The notes under the pieces are model-generated. The model was not told where the DNA came from, searched no databases, and was given only the letters and a program-made list of their open reading frames with translations. A DNA stretch of 6,677 nt from Desulfobacterales bacterium (GTDB taxonomy: Bacteria; Desulfobacterota; DSM-4660; Desulfatiglandales; Desulfatiglandaceae). The position numbers were made by a program, and so were the translations under genes. Shown here one piece after another: positions 1-5,314 of this stretch (the stretch's first letter is position 1; every line of letters starts with the position of its first letter). Where the stretch lies: positions 1 to 6,677 of the forward strand of contig JAIOSR010000163.1 in assembly GCA_021107495.1 (NCBI GenBank). The letters are read 5' to 3'.

Positions 1-144
1 GTGGATGAAACAGTAGATATCATGCGGGCGGCGATTGAGAACGGCGTTCAAGCAAATGTGATCGTCAACAACCGTGCCGGTGGCAATGCCCCTTTAATTG
101 CACAAAAAATCGGGGAACAGTTTCTTGAAGGGCAAAAAATTTAA
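1..144 (+). CDS. C-terminal fragment of a protein, possibly DUF72/YecE-like (5' end outside window)
   Basis: The frame is open from base 1 to a TAA at 142-144, giving 47 residues. The GTG at base 1 is only the window edge and has no visible ribosome-binding site. The fragment holds a helix-like stretch (VDETVDIMRAAIENG), a strand-like ANVIVNN, then NNRAGGNAPLIAQKI and a final helix. The pattern hydrophobic strand, NN, small/Gly-rich, AP, then helix resembles the last strand and helix of DUF72 (YecE-type TIM-barrel) proteins, which often end in V-NN--G-AP--A. That match rests on recalled family pattern over about 25 residues, so it is tentative. The function of DUF72 is not established. The real stop and codon-like composition support a genuine gene end. 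No convincing terminator follows it. Confidence 0.5.
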   Translation: MDETVDIMRAAIENGVQANVIVNNRAGGNAPLIAQKIGEQFLEGQKI

Positions 145-248
145 CCCAGGTTAAGCGGTTCAACGTTCACGGTTAAAGAGCCCTAACTGTCTGATAGCAA
201 AAGAATGATAGCTCAGTAGAGACGACACGTATGTTTCACCTTTAAACT

Positions 249-461
249 GCAAGAGTTTGAAGTGAGCTAAAGTTAAAGAATTCTGTCAATTATAAAAAAA
301 CATCGGAGCAAAGCGACTCCATAACCCTGGCCCAGACCGATCACCGTCACTTTACACCTAAAAAAGTCAAGTCCGGGATGATACATTGGCTTGACCAAAT
401 ACACTAACGAGTCGCACCAGGGCGGGCTTTATGAACTTTAGTTCACTTTAGGCACTTTTAA
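249..461. repeat. Interspersed element, copy 1, with inverted ends
   Basis: Bases 256-319 match 6614-6677 over 64 aligned bases with 6 mismatches and no gaps. The left end also shares a perfect 17-base match (249-265 with 6590-6606). The right part (434-449) reads AACTTTAGTTCACTTT, whose reverse complement differs from 259-274 at 2 of 16 positions. Copy 1 is therefore bounded by inverted repeats about 190 bases apart, and a further related unit, CACTTTTAACT, runs to about 463. A GGAG...CTCC stem (304-319) sits inside. It has no coding capacity, so it looks like a non-autonomous, MITE-like or structural intergenic element. The outer limits are estimates, because the second copy is cut off by the window end. 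Confidence 0.65.
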
Positions 462-490
462 CTTGTATGGCCTGGATTCCAATGGCTTAT

Positions 491-523
491 AACCTTTGAA
501 CCTTGACCCCTGAACCTTGAACC
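491..523. repeat. GAACCTTGA-type short tandem tract
   Basis: The tract reads as near-repeats of GAACCTTGA and CCCCTGAACC. In reverse complement it resembles the GGATTCAAGG-type tails of the AATTAGTTGG elements elsewhere in the window (1270-1325, 5048-5120, 5140-5207 and, inverted, 5315-5377). No AATTAGTTGG head motif is next to it, so it may be a headless or degraded copy. Confidence 0.5.
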
Positions 524-571
524 GATCACTTTAGGTAATATTAAGCCGTGTTTTTTTATGCGACGTTAGGA

Positions 572-1237
572 TCAACTCACCCAGGTGACCATTTCATCAA
601 GATCCGCCCTTTTCCTCTCGAAATTATTGACCGGTGCCTCCAGGTCAGGATACCCCATGGCCGTGCCGATAACAATAACTCTATCCTCGGGGATGGGCAG
701 CATATCCCTTAAAAGCCCCGGATATCTTACGGATGCCGCCAGCATGCAGGTCCCGAGGCCTTTGTCATGGGCAAGCAGACAGATGGTCTGCATAATAAGA
801 CCCACATCCAGCATGGCATACTCAATGTTTAGACTTTTATCAAGACAGGCCAAAATCATGCACGGTGCACCGAAAAGATTAAACATGTCCCCGTAATAGG
901 CATTACGGCCATCGACATCTTCCCTGGCAATGGAAAGGGAGGTCAGGACACTTTTCCCCACCCCTGTGTATCTTTTTTTCAGGTTGTCCGGCCATACTTC
1001 CGGCATGGTGATCTCTGATGAAGCGACCTCCCCGTCCAGGCTCTTTTGACGGTTGGCCTTTTTAAATCTCTCCAGGGTATCCCCGGTAACCACATAAAGC
1101 TCCCAGGGCTGGGTATTACCCCATGAGGGTGACCACCGGGCCTCATCCAAAATCTCCCGGATAATTTCCTGCGGCACCTCGTCCGGTTTGAACATGCGAA
1201 TACTCCTTCTTCCTTTTACAGCCTTTTCAATTTCCAT
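572..1237 (-). CDS. Nitroreductase family FMN-dependent oxidoreductase
   Basis: This is a 221-residue protein, the usual length of a single-domain nitroreductase, and is predicted cytoplasmic. Members bind FMN as dimers and use NAD(P)H to reduce nitro compounds, quinones or related substrates. Visible family marks are RRSIR near residues 10-14 (FMN phosphate contact), the SPSWGNTQPW segment at 36-45 (consensus PS-GN-QPW), GAPCMILA at 123-130, the long helix GLIMQTICLLAHDKGLGT at 146-163, and a C-terminal IGTAMGYPD (190-198) followed by the basic ERKR (207-210). The ATG at 1237 has GGAGG seven bases upstream (1245-1249), which fixes the start. It lies 74 bases downstream of the DUF2889 gene on the same strand and may be co-transcribed with it, although a repeat occupies the spacer. 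The substrate cannot be read from sequence. Confidence 0.93.
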   Translation of the reverse strand: MEIEKAVKGRRSIRMFKPDEVPQEIIREILDEARWSPSWGNTQPWELYVVTGDTLERFKKANRQKSLDGEVASSEITMPEVWPDNLKKRYTGVGKSVLTSLSIAREDVDGRNAYYGDMFNLFGAPCMILACLDKSLNIEYAMLDVGLIMQTICLLAHDKGLGTCMLAASVRYPGLLRDMLPIPEDRVIVIGTAMGYPDLEAPVNNFERKRADLDEMVTWVS

Positions 1238-1267
1238 AAATTAACCTCCATTAAAATTGATGGTTCT

Positions 1268-1327
1268 TCCCCCCCAATTAGTTGGGAGAAAGGGTCCAAG
1301 GGGTCCAGGATTCAAGGAGCCAAGTGT
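1268..1327. repeat. AATTAGTTGG element, copy 1
   Basis: The head CCCAATTAGTTGGGAG (stem CCCAA at 1273-1277, loop TTAG, stem TTGGG at 1282-1286) is followed by a tail of short near-repeats (GGTCCAAGG, GGTCCAGG, ATTCAAGG). Related copies lie at 5048-5120 and 5140-5207 in the same orientation and at 5315-5377 inverted. The left arm here is an extended C-run, so the hairpin is shorter than in the 5356-5377 copy. The tail overlaps the last codons and stop of the DUF2889 gene. Confidence 0.65.
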
Positions 1328-1887
1328 TTTTCTTCCATGGTTTCCCGAATCATCTGCATCATGGGGCCGTCTTCTCTCCATAGCCGGCAACTGTTGATGA
1401 GAAGGGACAGCCCCGAAATCTCTTCCATGGATCGCGGAACGGGTCGCTTTTTGCGCGAGCGCTGGGCCCAGTATCCGTGCAGGGCAGCAGGGCCCATGGC
1501 AAGGATCAGGTGCGTGAGATGGGCGCAGCCCTTGACACCGCCCAACCGCTTTTTTATCTCATCGGAGTAACCGGAGACAATGTCGATATTGATGATTTTT
1601 TTCACCGATTCCAGGGTGGTGGGACAGAGTTCGTGCGGCACGCCGGGCATCTCCGCCTCCGCGTCCAGAATGGAAAGGGGCCACTCACCCACAAGCAACC
1701 TCACGCACATCCAGTGCACAACACCTTGAGGCCGGGATTGACCGTTCCAGTGAAAGCCCGTTACGAGACGTTCATCCCTTAGCCAGCCCTCCACTATCAC
1801 TTGATCGTTTTCCAGCGGATACGTCTTAAATGTCAGCCTCCGTTCATGTACCGGGGCTTCCCGTATAAGGTCTTTAAGTCTGCTCAT
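1312..1887 (-). CDS. DUF2889 domain-containing protein
   Basis: This is a 191-residue soluble protein. It matches the DUF2889 family as I know it. It starts with a basic N-terminal region, followed by VEGWLRDERLV (32-42) and the segment VVHWMCVRLLVGEWPLSILDAEAEMPGVPHELC in outline at 56-88. The strongest marks come next: IVSGYSDEIKKRLGGVKGCAHL at about 103-124, with G106, GG116-117 and C121-x-H123, and the tail C167-x-x-W170...GP (174-175). No catalytic role is established for this family; the conserved Cys/His could bind a metal or be catalytic, but that is inference. The ATG at 1887 has GGGAG seven bases upstream (1895-1899). The last codons and TGA (1312-1314) fall inside a short interspersed repeat, so the C-terminal residues KHLAP may not be ancestral. 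The gene lies between the Fe-S protein gene and the nitroreductase gene on one strand. Confidence 0.85.
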   Translation of the reverse strand: MSRLKDLIREAPVHERRLTFKTYPLENDQVIVEGWLRDERLVTGFHWNGQSRPQGVVHWMCVRLLVGEWPLSILDAEAEMPGVPHELCPTTLESVKKIINIDIVSGYSDEIKKRLGGVKGCAHLTHLILAMGPAALHGYWAQRSRKKRPVPRSMEEISGLSLLINSCRLWREDGPMMQMIRETMEEKHLAP

Positions 1888-1927
1888 CTTGTTTCTCCCT
1901 TGTTTTCGGTTTATCGCACGGCCCTAA

Positions 1928-2037
1928 AAAATCCCCCCCGGCCCCCCTTTAAAAAGGGGGGTGTCCCTGAAAATATTGGTGCTGAAGTGCTAAGTATTGA
2001 AGTCCCCCTTTTTTAAAGGGGGATGTAGGGGGATTTT
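1928..2037. mobile_element. MITE-like element with about 34-bp terminal inverted repeats
   Basis: The left end is AAAATCCCCC (1928-1937) followed by a hairpin of CCCCCCTTT and AAAGGGGGG (1942-1961). The right end mirrors this: a hairpin of CCCCCTTT and AAAGGGGG (2004-2022), a short spacer, then GGGGGATTTT (2028-2037). Each end therefore has an internal palindrome and the whole 110-base unit has inverted termini around a core of about 41 bases with no coding capacity. C-run/G-run elements of this form are common in bacterial intergenic regions. Mobility is inferred from the architecture, and no obvious target-site duplication was found. It sits in the 197-base spacer between the Fe-S gene and the DUF2889 gene and could fold into strong RNA hairpins if transcribed. 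Confidence 0.75.
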
Positions 2038-2084
2038 GTTCAGGCGCCACTGATTTATTGAGCAGATACGTGGGCGTCTTTTCT

Positions 2085-3212
2085 TCATCTTCGGGCCAAG
2101 ATCCTGTCCACCTTGGATTTCACGTGCATCATCGCTATGTTAGCCGCATTCAGCTTACCCCTTGCCCGCCCTAATTTATAAGCCGTTTCCATCATGTATC
2201 TGGGCACCTCGGGCTGTTCGGATTCAGGCTTACGCACTAAGGTAAGAGAACCCGTAGGACAGGTTGTAACACACAACCCGCATCCAATACAGCGGTCCAT
2301 ATTGAGCTCTACCTTGTCATCCACCAGTTTCACTGCCTCCATCTGGCATCGGTCCACACAGGTTCCGCAACCCTTACAGGTCTCCGGATTTGCCGCGGCC
2401 TCAAAAGGAGTGGAGACCATCGTCGCCGGTCTGGGATGGCGTTTGATGTTCCTGAGCAGAGCACAGCAACAGCCGCAGCAACAGCACATGAACAGGGGTT
2501 CCCTGAAGTTGCCCGGCTGAAGCACCAGCCCCGCCTTTTCGGCCTTTTTCAGAATCCCAAGGACTTCTTCCTGATCAATGACTCTACCAAGGCCGTTTCG
2601 CTCGTAATATTCAGCGGCCTTCCCAAAAGAGAGACAGGTTTCCATGGGTCTGTCACACCCCTCGCCCACCATTCTGCGTTCCGTTCGGCAGATGCATGGT
2701 GCAACCACCGCCTTTTTCCGGCCCCGAACCAGTTTTTCCGCCCTCTCATATGGATAAACCTCTAATTGGGCGCTTATGCTGCGGCCCACCGGAATGGTCC
2801 GCATCTGTGGTACCTTGCTCCAGGCGTCATGGTCCAGAAGGGTGGGCAGGTACTCGTCCATGTCCCGGATAAACTCCGGGTCCAGATCATTCACATGGAA
2901 TTCCCATAGTCCGATGAGCATCTGTGTGGCTATATATCGGGGTGGACCGCCTTCCCGGCTGATGGTGTAGATAAGTCCTTTCCCGGACATGGCATCCAGG
3001 CGCCGGTCGGCTTCCTCCCGATCGATCTTGGCCCGGCGCGCAATTACCCTTGATTCCTCGGGAATCAGGGTCAAATGAAGGGCCAGTTGGGCCTCGTCAG
3101 GGGTAAAGAGCCGGCGCAGCAGGCGCATTTCCACGCCGCTCTCGGTCGAAGGAAAGCCACCCGGAAGGTCATCCAGATGTCGGGCAAGTTTTTCGTAAAT
3201 ATCATCTGCCAT
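2085..3212 (-). CDS. Multi-[4Fe-4S] protein with winged-helix-like N-terminus and poly-Cys motif
   Basis: This is a 375-residue protein taken from the ATG at 3212. An in-frame GTG at 3221 is possible, but AGGGTGGGAG lies just before the ATG, and MADDIYEKLARHLDDLPGG is a typical start for the group. Residues about 26-95 resemble a winged-helix fold. A first cysteine group, C173-x-C175...C186...C193, is followed by CCCCGCCC at 243-250. Two ferredoxin-type motifs come next, C279-x2-C-x2-C-x3-C289 and C308-x2-C-x2-C-x3-C318, the second followed by PTG. That gives 19 cysteines in all, enough for the two ferredoxin clusters plus at least one more. Such proteins recur in anaerobic Desulfobacterota and relatives, where they are annotated only as 4Fe-4S dicluster proteins. 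Electron transfer in the cytoplasm is the safest reading, and a redox-sensing role is possible. It is divergent from the acyl-CoA synthetase gene and first of three same-strand genes. Confidence 0.88.
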   Translation of the reverse strand: MADDIYEKLARHLDDLPGGFPSTESGVEMRLLRRLFTPDEAQLALHLTLIPEESRVIARRAKIDREEADRRLDAMSGKGLIYTISREGGPPRYIATQMLIGLWEFHVNDLDPEFIRDMDEYLPTLLDHDAWSKVPQMRTIPVGRSISAQLEVYPYERAEKLVRGRKKAVVAPCICRTERRMVGEGCDRPMETCLSFGKAAEYYERNGLGRVIDQEEVLGILKKAEKAGLVLQPGNFREPLFMCCCCGCCCALLRNIKRHPRPATMVSTPFEAAANPETCKGCGTCVDRCQMEAVKLVDDKVELNMDRCIGCGLCVTTCPTGSLTLVRKPESEQPEVPRYMMETAYKLGRARGKLNAANIAMMHVKSKVDRILARR

Positions 3213-3263
3213 GGCTCCCACCCTATTTCAACGACCTAAAATTCTACACAGTTTTTATAGAGA

Positions 3264-3292
3264 ATTATTTCTTCATTGCTGTAGCAATGCAA
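3264..3292 (-). promoter_or_regulatory. Predicted sigma70-type promoter of the Fe-S gene with an inverted repeat in its spacer
   Basis: On the minus strand TTGCAT (3292-3287) and AATAAT (3269-3264) are separated by 17 bases, a good sigma70-type spacing about 50 bases upstream of the ATG at 3212. The spacer and the edge of the -35 box are covered by a perfect hyphenated inverted repeat, CATTGCT-GT-AGCAATG (3274-3289). A dyad in this position is typical of an operator, but no regulator can be named from the sequence. Confidence 0.45.
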
Positions 3293-3312
3293 GGGTTATT
3301 TTTGTGACGGAA

Positions 3313-3349
3313 AATATGATATTGGCAATATCATATTGTTTGTGATAAT
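3313..3349 (+). promoter_or_regulatory. Predicted promoter/operator of the leader ORF and acyl-CoA synthetase gene
   Basis: A perfect inverted repeat with 12-base arms and a single central base spans 3313-3337 (left arm AATATGATATTG). Overlapping it, TTGGCA (3322-3327) could be a -35 box, 16 bases before GATAAT (3344-3349), which is preceded by TG at 3341-3342 as in an extended -10. The dyad would cover the -35 box, a natural place for a repressor. The direct repeat TTTGTGA flanks the palindrome at 3301-3307 and 3339-3345. The predicted transcript would have a leader of roughly 145 bases before the mini-ORF. Confidence 0.5.
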
Positions 3350-3387
3350 TGTCGAAATCGACCTTGCCCTGAGAGGCTGTTTCGTAT

Positions 3388-3437
3388 AGATTTCTCCCGT
3401 AGTTTATCCCGCCTAACGGGCGGGGGTCGAAATGACA
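3388..3437. repeat. REP-like hairpin repeat in the 5' leader region
   Basis: The stretch begins with AGATTTCTCCCG, contains the stem CCCGCC (3408-3413) with loop TAACG and GGCGGG (3419-3424), and ends in GGGGTCGAAATGACA. The combination of a GC-rich stem with a flanking GTCGAAATGAC is a style of intergenic repeat common in many bacterial genomes. A second CCCGCC/GGCGGG stem followed by ATCGAAA lies at 5250-5275. It would be transcribed in the leader of the acyl-CoA synthetase mRNA. No T-run follows, so it is not called a terminator. Confidence 0.5.
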
Positions 3438-3502
3438 TATAGGGCTAAAAACATCATTACGACACGGACACCAAGGTCAGGGGTTTCAATCCCGGAGTAA
3501 AC

Positions 3503-3550
3503 ATGAATCCGTTTATCTTATTGCAACATCCCTATCGAGTGATTTTATGA
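3503..3550 (+). CDS. 15-residue leader ORF overlapping the acyl-CoA synthetase start (ATGA)
   Basis: An ATG at 3503 opens a 15-codon frame encoding MNPFILLQHPYRVIL and ending in TGA at 3548-3550. A clear ribosome-binding site GGAG (3494-3497) lies five bases before the ATG. The stop overlaps the start codon of the next gene (ATG at 3547) as ATGA, the classic layout for termination-reinitiation. The downstream gene has only GAGTGA-like sequence before its ATG, so its translation may depend on ribosomes finishing this ORF. The peptide has no run of one amino acid, so a classic amino-acid attenuator is not indicated. It may matter only as a coupling device, and chance occurrence cannot be excluded. 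Confidence 0.5.
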   Translation: MNPFILLQHPYRVIL

Positions 3551-5031
3551 AACCTGAAGAACATCAAAAACTTGACCGCATGTTCAAGCCGCGCGGTCTG
3601 GCCTTGTTCGGAGGGACTACAACGGTCGCTTCATTCGGACAACTGATTGCCTTAAGTCAGATTCAGTACGGCTATCAAGGGCGACTTTATCCTATTTCCC
3701 CAAAAGGGGGTGAACTCGCCGGATTGAGAATTTACAAGAACCTGAACGAGGTGGAAGGACCCGTAGACCTTGCCTCGATCTCGGTCCCAGCCAGGGCCGT
3801 ACCCGAGATACTTCGGGAATGTCTGAATAAAGGTCTGGCAGGGGCGCAAATACATTCTTCCGGATTTGCCGAAACCGGCGACCGTGAAGACGCGGCCCTC
3901 GAGGCCGAAATCGCCCGAATCGCCTCCAAAGGACTCAGGGTGGTGGGCCCGAACTGCTTCGGTATTCACTGCCCCCGGGGTGGAATCACCCTGCTCCCCG
4001 GTTCAGGTTTTTCAAAAGAGCCGGGTCCGGTCGCAATGATCTCTCAGAGTGGCGGGGTAGCAACCGACTTTGGATATGAAGCACGCTTTCTGGGCCTGGG
4101 TGTCAGTAAGATAATCTCCTTTGGCAATGGATGCGACCTGGACGCCGTGGAACTTTTGGACTACTTGGCTGACGATCCGGAAACAGAGTATATCGCGGCC
4201 TACCTTGAAGGTATAGGGGACGGGCGAAGATTTCTGGAACTGGTCAGAAAGATAACCCCGGAAAAACCGGTAGTCATCTGGAAAAGCGGATTGACCCCTT
4301 TAGGGGGACGGGCAGCCCTGAGTCACACGGGGTCAATGGGTGGTGAGGCAAAGGTCTGGGACGGAGCCCTTTCCCAGGCCGGTGCGGCATCCGTACAGGG
4401 GCTTGACGAGATGATGGACACCTTAGCGGCCATCAAGTATATTAAGACCGCGTGTCAAAGGATCGCCCTCCTTGGAGGGGGCGGGGCCATCGGTGTCTTC
4501 AGTTCTGATCTGGCTCACCGCCGGGGTCTGGAAATTCCCACATTCAGCAAGGAAACGCAAAAGAGACTCCGGAAGTTCTTCCCCGCACCGGGTAACAGCA
4601 TGGCCAATCCTCTGGATACCGGCACTCCGGCCCTGCCGGTTGAAACGGTACAGGCCCTGGCCCATGAAGTCCTGACCAGGGAGCCTGTGGATGTGCTGAT
4701 TATAATCATGCTCCTTCGGACCCTGGAAGTGGAGCTTCCCTTGTTTTACCGAATGAACGGAATGGAACCGCCACCCGTAGGAAGCTATCTCAAAAGCCTT
4801 GTCGGAACACTTGCAGGGCTTAAAAAGGAAACAGGGAAAGAGGTAGTCATGGTCCTCGATAACCGCGCATATATGCCCGAAGACGTTACAGTGGAGACCG
4901 TATCGAGGGAGATGCGCGGCCTTTTTCAGGCCCAGGGGATAGCTGTCTATCCAAGCACTGAAAGGGCACTCAGAGGAATATCGCATGCATCAAGGGCCAT
5001 GAAGAATAAATTTGAGTCCCCCCAAATATAG
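3547..5031 (+). CDS. ADP(NDP)-forming acyl-CoA synthetase, alpha-type subunit (CoA-binding protein)
   Basis: This is a 494-residue cytoplasmic protein of the succinyl-CoA synthetase superfamily. These enzymes interconvert acyl-CoA + ADP + phosphate and acid + CoA + ATP. Residues about 10-105 form the CoA-binding Rossmann domain (FKPRGLALFGG, then YPISPKGGELAGL at 48-60 and SSGFAETG at 104-111). GPNCFGI (134-140) and SQSGG (166-170) begin the ligase domain. GGRAALSHTGSMGG (253-266) places H260 at the position of the phosphorylated histidine of acetyl-CoA synthetase alpha subunits. A third domain covers about 300-480. The length fits an alpha subunit; the ATP-grasp beta part found in fused enzymes is absent and no beta gene follows within the window. 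It could therefore pair with a beta subunit encoded elsewhere or have a different role. The upstream leader ORF overlaps its start by ATGA, and a predicted operator-covered promoter lies about 200 bases upstream. The acyl substrate cannot be told. Confidence 0.9.
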   Translation: MKPEEHQKLDRMFKPRGLALFGGTTTVASFGQLIALSQIQYGYQGRLYPISPKGGELAGLRIYKNLNEVEGPVDLASISVPARAVPEILRECLNKGLAGAQIHSSGFAETGDREDAALEAEIARIASKGLRVVGPNCFGIHCPRGGITLLPGSGFSKEPGPVAMISQSGGVATDFGYEARFLGLGVSKIISFGNGCDLDAVELLDYLADDPETEYIAAYLEGIGDGRRFLELVRKITPEKPVVIWKSGLTPLGGRAALSHTGSMGGEAKVWDGALSQAGAASVQGLDEMMDTLAAIKYIKTACQRIALLGGGGAIGVFSSDLAHRRGLEIPTFSKETQKRLRKFFPAPGNSMANPLDTGTPALPVETVQALAHEVLTREPVDVLIIIMLLRTLEVELPLFYRMNGMEPPPVGSYLKSLVGTLAGLKKETGKEVVMVLDNRAYMPEDVTVETVSREMRGLFQAQGIAVYPSTERALRGISHASRAMKNKFESPQI

Positions 5032-5047
5032 AGATGTTACAATGTTA

Positions 5048-5120
5048 GGATGAACTCCAAATTAGTTGGTCCATGATCAGGATTCAAGGATTCAAGGATT
5101 CCAGGGTTCAAGGGATCGAG
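5048..5120. repeat. AATTAGTTGG element, copy 2
   Basis: Bases 5048-5090 match 5140-5182 with 6 differences in 43 and no gaps. The head CTCCAAATTAGTTGG is followed by ATGATCAGG and then a tail of roughly 9-base near-repeats (GATTCAAGG twice, then GATTCCAGG, GTTCAAGG, GATCGAG). It begins 16 bases after the stop of the acyl-CoA synthetase gene. Confidence 0.65.
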
Positions 5121-5139
5121 TGAAAAACTTAATAATTAA

Positions 5140-5207
5140 GGATCATCTCCAAATTAGTTGATTGATGATCAGGAGTCAAGGAGTCAAGGGGTCGAGGGGT
5201 CGAGGGA
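5140..5207. repeat. AATTAGTTGG element, copy 3
   Basis: This is a direct repeat of copy 2 at an offset of 92 bases. The head is CTCCAAATTAGTTG, then GATGATCAGG, and the tail is GAGTCAAGG twice followed by GGTCGAGG units. The tail units have drifted in concert (GAGTCAAGG here, GATTCAAGG in copy 2), which suggests local tandem expansion after the head was copied. Confidence 0.65.
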
Positions 5208-5235
5208 AAAGACAGAGGGCAGAGGTCTGAGGTCG

Positions 5236-5288
5236 GAATTCAGAGCTTGCCCGCCATAAGTGTGGCGGGATCGAAAGTCAGAATTCAG
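5236..5288. repeat. REP-like hairpin flanked by GAATTCAG direct repeats
   Basis: A perfect stem CCCGCC (5250-5255) and GGCGGG (5264-5269) with an 8-base loop is followed by ATCGAAA. GAATTCAG occurs on both sides (5236-5243 and 5281-5288) within a longer similarity GTCxGAATTCAG. Both this unit and the one at 3408-3424 carry CCCGCC/GGCGGG stems, so they may belong to one family. Confidence 0.45.
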
Positions 5289-5314
5289 AAAAAGCGGATT
5301 CGCACATCCTCCAC

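Larger units (their letters stand above)
145..571. other. Gene-free interval with interspersed repeats
   Basis: I see no coding sequence, tRNA or rRNA in these 427 bases. The interval lies between the 3' ends of the plus-strand partial gene and the minus-strand nitroreductase gene, so it needs no promoter for either. It is mostly repeat: an element from about 249 to at least 449 (listed separately) and a GAACCTTGA-type tract at 491-523. The T-run at 551-557 has no good stem in front of it on the plus strand, and would be an A-run for the minus-strand gene, so I do not call a terminator. Confidence 0.7.

Noticed and set aside
541..571. T-run at 551-557 considered as a terminator.
   Set aside because: No stable stem precedes it on the plus strand, and for the minus-strand nitroreductase gene it is an A-run.
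1477..1782. Plus-strand open frames opposite the DUF2889 gene.
   Set aside because: They are antisense to a gene with recognisable family motifs and a good ribosome-binding site; their translations look like shadow sequence.
1801..2016. A 71-codon plus-strand open frame.
   Set aside because: Half of it is antisense to the DUF2889 gene and the rest translates the MITE-like element.
1942..2022. The C-run/G-run hairpins considered as rho-independent terminators.
   Set aside because: Neither stem is followed directly by a T-run in the gene direction, and the mirrored ends fit an inserted element better.
3219..3221. GTG as start of the Fe-S protein gene.
   Set aside because: The ATG three codons later follows the better purine-rich AGGGTGGGAG and gives the expected N-terminus; the GTG has only a weak upstream site.
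3322..3341. TTGGCA...TTGTTT considered as a sigma54 (-24/-12) promoter.
   Set aside because: The GG and GC elements are not at the required spacing; the sigma70-like extended -10 explains the site better.
3480..3494. GGGGTTTCAATCCC resembles a tRNA T-arm or the start of a CRISPR repeat.
   Set aside because: The stem is only three pairs, no acceptor, D or anticodon arms surround it, and the motif occurs once with no spacer-repeat pattern.
4423..4986. A 187-codon open frame on the minus strand.
   Set aside because: It lies wholly antisense inside the acyl-CoA synthetase gene, which has clear domain motifs, and shows no recognisable domain.
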